Assembly (NCBI GenBank): GCA_050245975.1
Contig: JBFWWW010000113.1
Coordinates: forward strand, 1 to 12,712
Source: JBFWWW01 sp050245975
GTDB lineage: Bacteria > Pseudomonadota > Alphaproteobacteria > Rhizobiales > Hyphomicrobiaceae
Length of the DNA: 12,712 nt
Direction: 5' to 3'
Notes under the pieces: model-generated
Databases searched by the model: none
What the model was told of the DNA's origin: nothing
What the model saw: the letters and a program-made list of their open reading frames with translations, nothing else
Shown: in pieces, positions 9,292-12,712 of the stretch
How the letters are laid out: each line of letters opens with the position of its first letter
Numbering within the stretch: the first letter of the stretch is position 1
Translations under genes and position numbers: made by a program

Positions 9292-9364
9292 GTCGGGGTC
9301 GGTTCAGGTCTGCACCGTAGGGAACCCTCCCGGGTCTGTCCAACGGCCAATTCGGGAGCAGGTT

Positions 9365-9712
9365 TCAGTGGTGGGCGACGGCCAGCGCCTTGTCGGCCGC
9401 AATACGGCTGTCGCGCTCGCGTGCCAGCCGATCCGCCTCGGCCTGCCATCGCGCCGCGTCCTGTGTACGCCGGCGCGCGGTGCGGCGCCATCGCGCCTGT
9501 GTCATCCAGGTGGACAGCCCGCCAAGAACGACACCGATGATCAGCGCCGCAAAAAGATAGGCGTAGAACGGCAGCTCGATCGACAGCACCGGGTTCTCGG
9601 GGCGGAAGGGATCAAGCACCAGGCGCACGGCATGCCTGTTCGCGACCGCAAGCGCGATGAGAAGAACCGCGGCGGGCAGAGCGATGACGATCCAGAGTAT
9701 GCGACGCACCAC
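9365..9712 (-). CDS. lapA: Small LapA-domain (DUF1049) inner membrane protein
   Basis: A 115-residue protein with two predicted membrane helices, about residues 5-24 (WIVIALPAAVLLIALAV) and 49-70 (FYAYLFAALIIGVVLGG), joined by a short segment with the ANRHAVRLVLDPF pattern of the LapA/DUF1049 family. A basic, probably helical cytoplasmic tail (73-115, rich in Arg and Ala) follows. In E. coli, LapA works with LapB in controlling LPS assembly; the alphaproteobacterial members are not well characterised, so that role is only inferred here. The start is a GTG at 9712 with AGGAAG (9721-9726) 8 bases upstream; the next codon is also GTG. It lies 35 bases after ihfB and 73 before trpF. Family assignment is good, function uncertain. 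Confidence 0.8.
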   Translation of the reverse strand: MVRRILWIVIALPAAVLLIALAVANRHAVRLVLDPFRPENPVLSIELPFYAYLFAALIIGVVLGGLSTWMTQARWRRTARRRTQDAARWQAEADRLARERDSRIAADKALAVAHH

Positions 9713-9747
9713 GCTGTCGACTTCCTGCTGTGCCGGACTTTGACCTG

Positions 9748-10041
9748 CTAGCGCCGGGCCGGTGTTTCGTTGAGCCGCTCGCGAAGTTCCTTGCCCGTCT
9801 TGAAGAAGGGCACGAACTTTTCCTGTACCGCCACGGGAACTCCGGTGCGCGGGTTGCGCCCGGTACGCGGTGCACGGTGCTTGACGGTAAACGCGCCGAA
9901 ACCGCGCAGCTCGACGCGGTCGCCGCGTGCCAGGGCTTCGACGATCTCGTCGAAGATCACGTTGACGATGCGCTCCACGTCCCGGTGATAGAGATGCGGG
10001 TTCGCCAATGCGATCTTCTGGATCAACTCGGACTTGATCAT
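9748..10041 (-). CDS. ihfB: Integration host factor subunit beta
   Basis: IhfB (HimD) pairs with IhfA, encoded elsewhere, to bind specific sites in the minor groove and bend DNA sharply, shaping promoters, replication origins and recombination sites. The 97-residue product begins MIKSELIQKIA and has RVELRGFGAFTVKHR (E44, R46) and the arm RAPRTGRNPRTG with the intercalating proline P64. ELRGFGAF together with the RNP arm and the position next to rpsA favour IhfB over HU or IhfA. The ATG at 10041 has AGGGAGGG (10048-10055) 6 bases upstream, a strong ribosome site suited to an abundant protein. It follows sppA by 27 bases and may have its own promoter. Confidence 0.95.
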   Translation of the reverse strand: MIKSELIQKIALANPHLYHRDVERIVNVIFDEIVEALARGDRVELRGFGAFTVKHRAPRTGRNPRTGVPVAVQEKFVPFFKTGKELRERLNETPARR

Positions 10042-10065
10042 CGCCAGCCCTCCCTAAAGTCTTTG

Positions 10066-10093
10066 TATTTACTCATTTTTTGCAGGTTGCCAA
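10066..10093 (-). promoter_or_regulatory. Candidate promoter for ihfB overlapping the sppA 3' end
   Basis: On the - strand TTGGCA (10088-10093) and TAAATA (10066-10071) are separated by 16 bases. The region is an AT-rich island in otherwise GC-rich DNA, and the -10-like box includes the sppA stop codon. Transcription would start near 10059, giving a leader of under 20 bases before ihfB. It is weak by consensus but placed sensibly. Confidence 0.35.
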
Positions 10094-11037
10094 ACCGACA
10101 GCAGGCCGTCAAGCCCGAGCGGAAGGGCCGGCGTCTGGGCGATCCGTTCGACAAGGGCCCCGGCGCCGTCGCCGAACAGGCCGCCGGCGATGGATGACGC
10201 CACCCGGGCCATGCTCCAGGCCGACTGCCGTTCCGGCTTCCAGTCGATCACCTTGAGGCCCTTGGACACGTTGCGCTTGTCTTCCATCCATTTCACGGCG
10301 TCCTCTTCGCCGCCGATCTCGTCGATCATGCGGTATCCGAGGGCTTCCCGGCCGGAGAAGATGCGCCCCTGCTCCAGGCCCGGGATATCGGCCGTCTTGA
10401 TGCTGCGCCGGGTCGCCACCAGGTCCACGAACCAGCGTTGCGACTCGAGGACCATCTGCTCGGCCACGGCCTTGCCCTGAGGGTCCAACGGCTGGAACGG
10501 TGAGGGGTTGGCCTTGAGGGGCCCGCTCTTCACCTCGTTCATCTTCACGCCGACCTTGTCCAGCAGCTGGCTGACCTCGGCCCATTGGAAGATGACGCCC
10601 ACCGAGCCGGTGATGGTGTTGCCGCGCGCCACGATATGGTCCGTGGCAAGGCCCGTGATATAGGCGGCCGACGTCGCCAGCGTGCCGAACTGCGCCACCA
10701 CGGGCTTCACCTTGGCCACGTCGCGCAATGCCGAAAACAGCGCCTCGCCCCCGGTCGTGGTGCCGCCGGGGCTGTTGACGAAGACGATCAGGCCTTTGAC
10801 GTATTTGGCCTCGGCGATCTTTTTCAGCATCCGGATCTGATCACGGTCCTCGGTGATGAGGCCCTCGACCGAGATGCGCGCGATCTGGCGGTTGCTCGTC
10901 CAGCCCGCGGTCCGGGCGGCCGACAAGGCAGCGAAACCGAACGCAGCCAGGACGGCCAGGACAGCGAGCGCACGCCAGACCGATATGCCGCGGCGCAGCC
11001 GGCGGCGCTCCAGGATGGCTTCTGTTTCAAGAGACAT
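10069..11037 (-). CDS. sppA: Signal peptide peptidase SppA, short 36K-type form
   Basis: SppA is a membrane-anchored serine protease of the S49 family that degrades leftover signal peptides and takes part in membrane protein turnover. The 322-residue product has an N-terminal membrane segment at about residues 20-41 (after a basic RRRLRRG stretch) and one protease domain: VNSPGGTTTGGEAL forms the oxyanion region, S123 in FGTLATSAAYI is the nucleophile and K175 in SGPLKANPSPF the general base. The 52-residue spacing equals that of Ser147/Lys199 in Bacillus subtilis SppA. It is a single-domain form, unlike the double-domain E. coli protein of about 618 residues. The ATG at 11037 has GAGGG (11046-11050) 8 bases upstream. 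It lies 84 bases after rpsA, behind a hairpin that should limit readthrough. Confidence 0.94.
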   Translation of the reverse strand: MSLETEAILERRRLRRGISVWRALAVLAVLAAFGFAALSAARTAGWTSNRQIARISVEGLITEDRDQIRMLKKIAEAKYVKGLIVFVNSPGGTTTGGEALFSALRDVAKVKPVVAQFGTLATSAAYITGLATDHIVARGNTITGSVGVIFQWAEVSQLLDKVGVKMNEVKSGPLKANPSPFQPLDPQGKAVAEQMVLESQRWFVDLVATRRSIKTADIPGLEQGRIFSGREALGYRMIDEIGGEEDAVKWMEDKRNVSKGLKVIDWKPERQSAWSMARVASSIAGGLFGDGAGALVERIAQTPALPLGLDGLLSVWQPAKNE

Positions 11038-11084
11038 GATCTATGCCCTCGCTGGCAGTCGGCGTGGCCGGTCGTTACGCAACG

Positions 11085-11119
11085 GAAGAAGCGGCCCGCC
11101 GTGGGGCGGGCCGCTCTTC
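11085..11119 (-). terminator. Hairpin terminator after rpsA
   Basis: Ten perfect pairs (11091-11100 with 11105-11114, GC-only) close a 4-base loop, and five more pairs (GAAGA with TCTTC) extend the stem with one bulged base. On the - strand it starts just 2 bases after the rpsA stop and is followed by TTCTTCCGTTGCG, a poor T tract partly taken up by the stem. It probably gives partial termination or 3' protection of the abundant rpsA mRNA, with some readthrough to sppA. Confidence 0.65.
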
Positions 11120-11121
11120 GA

Positions 11122-12712
11122 TCACTCCTTGCCGTCGTCGCCGCTGCGCTTCTTCAGCGCTGCGCCGAGAATGTCGCCAAGCGACGCGCCGCTGTCGGAC
11201 GAGCCGTATTGGGCGACCGCCTGCTTCTCCTCGGCGATCTCGAGCGCCTTGATGGAGACGCCGATGCGGCGGCTGTGCTTGTCGATGTTGGTGATCGCCG
11301 CATCGACCTTGTCGCCGACATTGAAGCGCTCGGGACGCTGCTCGGACCGCTCGCGAGACAGGTCGGCACGCTTGATGAAGGTGGTGATGTCGGTATCCGC
11401 GATCTTCACCTCCAGGCCGCCTTCCTGCACGGCGATGACCTCGCAGGTGACCTGCGCGCCCTTGCGCAGCGAGCCGATGGTGTCGAGCGGGTCGCCGCCG
11501 AGCTGCTTGATGCCGAGGCTGATGCGCTCCTTCTGCGGATCGACGTCGAGCACCACGGCCTTCACCATGTCGCCCTTCTTGTAGTCCTTGATCGCGTCGT
11601 CGCCCGACCGGTTCCAGTCGAGGTCCGACAGGTGGACCATGCCGTCCACGCCGCCGTCGAGGCCGATGAACAGGCCGAACTCGGTGATGTTGCGGATCGG
11701 TCCCTCGACTTCGGAGCCCTTCGGATGCGAGGAGACGAAGACGTCCCACGGGTTATCCTGCGTCTGCTTGAGGCCGAGCGAGATGCGGCGCTTCTGCGGG
11801 TCGACCTCGAGCACCTGCACCTCGACCTGCTGGCTGGTCGAGACGATCTTGCCGGGATGGATGTTCTTCTTGGTCCAGCTCATCTCCGACACGTGGATGA
11901 GGCCCTCGACGCCCGGCTCCAGCTCCACGAAGGCGCCGTAGTCGGCGATGTTCGTGACCGTGCCCTTGAACCGGGCACCGACCGGATACTTCGCCTCGAT
12001 GCCCTGCCACGGATCGGCCTGCAGCTGCTTCATGCCGAGGCTGATGCGCTGCGTCTCGGGGTTGATGCGGACGATCTGCACCTTCACGGTGTCGCCGACA
12101 TTGACGATCTCGCTCGGGTGATTGACGCGGCGCCAGGCCATGTCGGTCACGTGCAGCAGTCCGTCGATGCCGCCAAGGTCGATGAAGGCGCCGTAGTCGG
12201 TGATGTTCTTGACCAGGCCGTCGATGATCTGGCCTTCCGCAAGACGGGCGACGATCTCGGAGCGCTGTTCGGCACGGGTCGCCTCGAGCACCTCGCGGCG
12301 CGAAACGACGATGTTGCCGCGGCGGCGATCCATCTTCAGGATCTTGAACTGCTGCGGCTGGTGCATGAGCGGGCCGATGTCGCGCACGGGGCGGATGTCC
12401 ACCTGGCTGCCGGGAAGGAAGGCCACCGCGCCGTCGAGGTCGACGGTGAAGCCGCCCTTGACCTTGTTGAAGATGATGCCCTCGACCAGTTCCTTGTTGT
12501 TGAAGCGCTCTTCCAGCCGGACCCAGCTCTCTTCGCGCCGGGCCTTGTCGCGCGACAGGACCGCTTCACCCAGCGCATTTTCCATGCGCTCGAGGTAGAC
12601 TTCGACGGTATCGCCGATCTTCAGCTCGGCCGGCTTGCCCGGCATGCCGAACTCGCGCAGCGCCACGCGCCCTTCCATCTTGAGCCCGACATCGATGACG
12701 GCGAGGTCCTTC
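11122..12712 (-). CDS. rpsA: 30S ribosomal protein S1 (5' partial)
   Basis: S1 sits on the small ribosomal subunit and binds and unfolds mRNA leaders so that they can load. The frame is open to the right edge; 529 residues are visible and the family length of about 560-570 suggests some 35-40 N-terminal residues are missing. The ATG at 12678 is internal: KDLAVIDVGLK of repeat 1 lies before it. Counting from the codon at 12711-12709, six S1 repeats are seen at roughly 1-58, 74-140, 158-228, 245-315, 330-402 and 417-488. Repeats 3-5 have NITDYGAF-like strands and end in RISLGxKQ; repeats 1, 2 and 6 are divergent, as is usual. A short charged tail ends the protein. A hairpin follows directly. 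cmk is expected upstream in this lineage, outside the window. Confidence 0.97.
   Translation of the reverse strand, partial: KDLAVIDVGLKMEGRVALREFGMPGKPAELKIGDTVEVYLERMENALGEAVLSRDKARREESWVRLEERFNNKELVEGIIFNKVKGGFTVDLDGAVAFLPGSQVDIRPVRDIGPLMHQPQQFKILKMDRRRGNIVVSRREVLEATRAEQRSEIVARLAEGQIIDGLVKNITDYGAFIDLGGIDGLLHVTDMAWRRVNHPSEIVNVGDTVKVQIVRINPETQRISLGMKQLQADPWQGIEAKYPVGARFKGTVTNIADYGAFVELEPGVEGLIHVSEMSWTKKNIHPGKIVSTSQQVEVQVLEVDPQKRRISLGLKQTQDNPWDVFVSSHPKGSEVEGPIRNITEFGLFIGLDGGVDGMVHLSDLDWNRSGDDAIKDYKKGDMVKAVVLDVDPQKERISLGIKQLGGDPLDTIGSLRKGAQVTCEVIAVQEGGLEVKIADTDITTFIKRADLSRERSEQRPERFNVGDKVDAAITNIDKHSRRIGVSIKALEIAEEKQAVAQYGSSDSGASLGDILGAALKKRSGDDGKE

Noticed and set aside
9301..9326. Inverted repeat GGTTC/GAACC before trpF
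   Set aside because: Five pairs with a 16-base loop are expected by chance and there is no T tract or leader peptide.
11505..12060. Near-repeats in rpsA at the ends of S1 repeats (RISLGxKQ)
   Set aside because: They are the ordinary S1 domain duplication of ribosomal protein S1, not a mobile or regulatory repeat.

Overview
This is a compact, GC-rich chromosomal stretch with almost no non-coding DNA. It looks like a housekeeping region of an alphaproteobacterium, most likely of the order Rhizobiales/Hyphomicrobiales. That rests on the gene set and order (rpsA, sppA, ihfB, lapA, trpF, trpB, trpA, accD, folC facing trxA and addA), on the use of AddA rather than RecB, and on the degenerate zinc ribbon of AccD. 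No 16S or other species-level marker is present, so the genus cannot be named.

Layout. On the + strand, bases 1-3548 hold almost all of addA (its first codons lie before the window), followed by trxA (3632-3961) with a candidate promoter of its own at the end of addA. A strong hairpin at 3983-4013 closes trxA. From there to the right edge everything is on the - strand: reading in transcription order from the right, rpsA (5' end outside the window), a hairpin terminator, sppA, ihfB, lapA, trpF, trpB, trpA, accD and folC, which ends inside the trxA/folC hairpin. All gaps between genes are under 100 bases. There is no stretch over 300 bases without a gene, and I saw no tRNA, rRNA, insertion sequence, CRISPR array, phage gene or attachment site.

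How the genes work together. trpF-trpB-trpA encode the last steps of tryptophan synthesis and are very tightly packed. accD (carboxyltransferase beta subunit of acetyl-CoA carboxylase) and folC (folate polyglutamylation) follow in the same direction and are probably co-transcribed, although accD has a 97-base leader gap and a strong ribosome site of its own. rpsA, sppA, ihfB and lapA form the upstream half: translation, membrane protein quality control, nucleoid architecture and a small envelope protein. addA and trxA (double-strand-break repair and thiol redox) converge on this block. The grouping is a conserved neighbourhood rather than one pathway.

I looked for an undescribed system and did not find one. 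The points worth a second look are modest: AccD has lost three of its four zinc cysteines and carries a charged C-terminal tail of about 80 residues; folC's stop codon lies inside the trxA terminator hairpin; candidate promoters for trxA and ihfB overlap the 3' ends of the preceding genes; and TrpB has Cys where the Salmonella enzyme has a PLP-contacting Ser. Very long open frames opposite addA, folC, accD and trpAB are explained by lack of TTA, CTA and TCA codons and are not genes.
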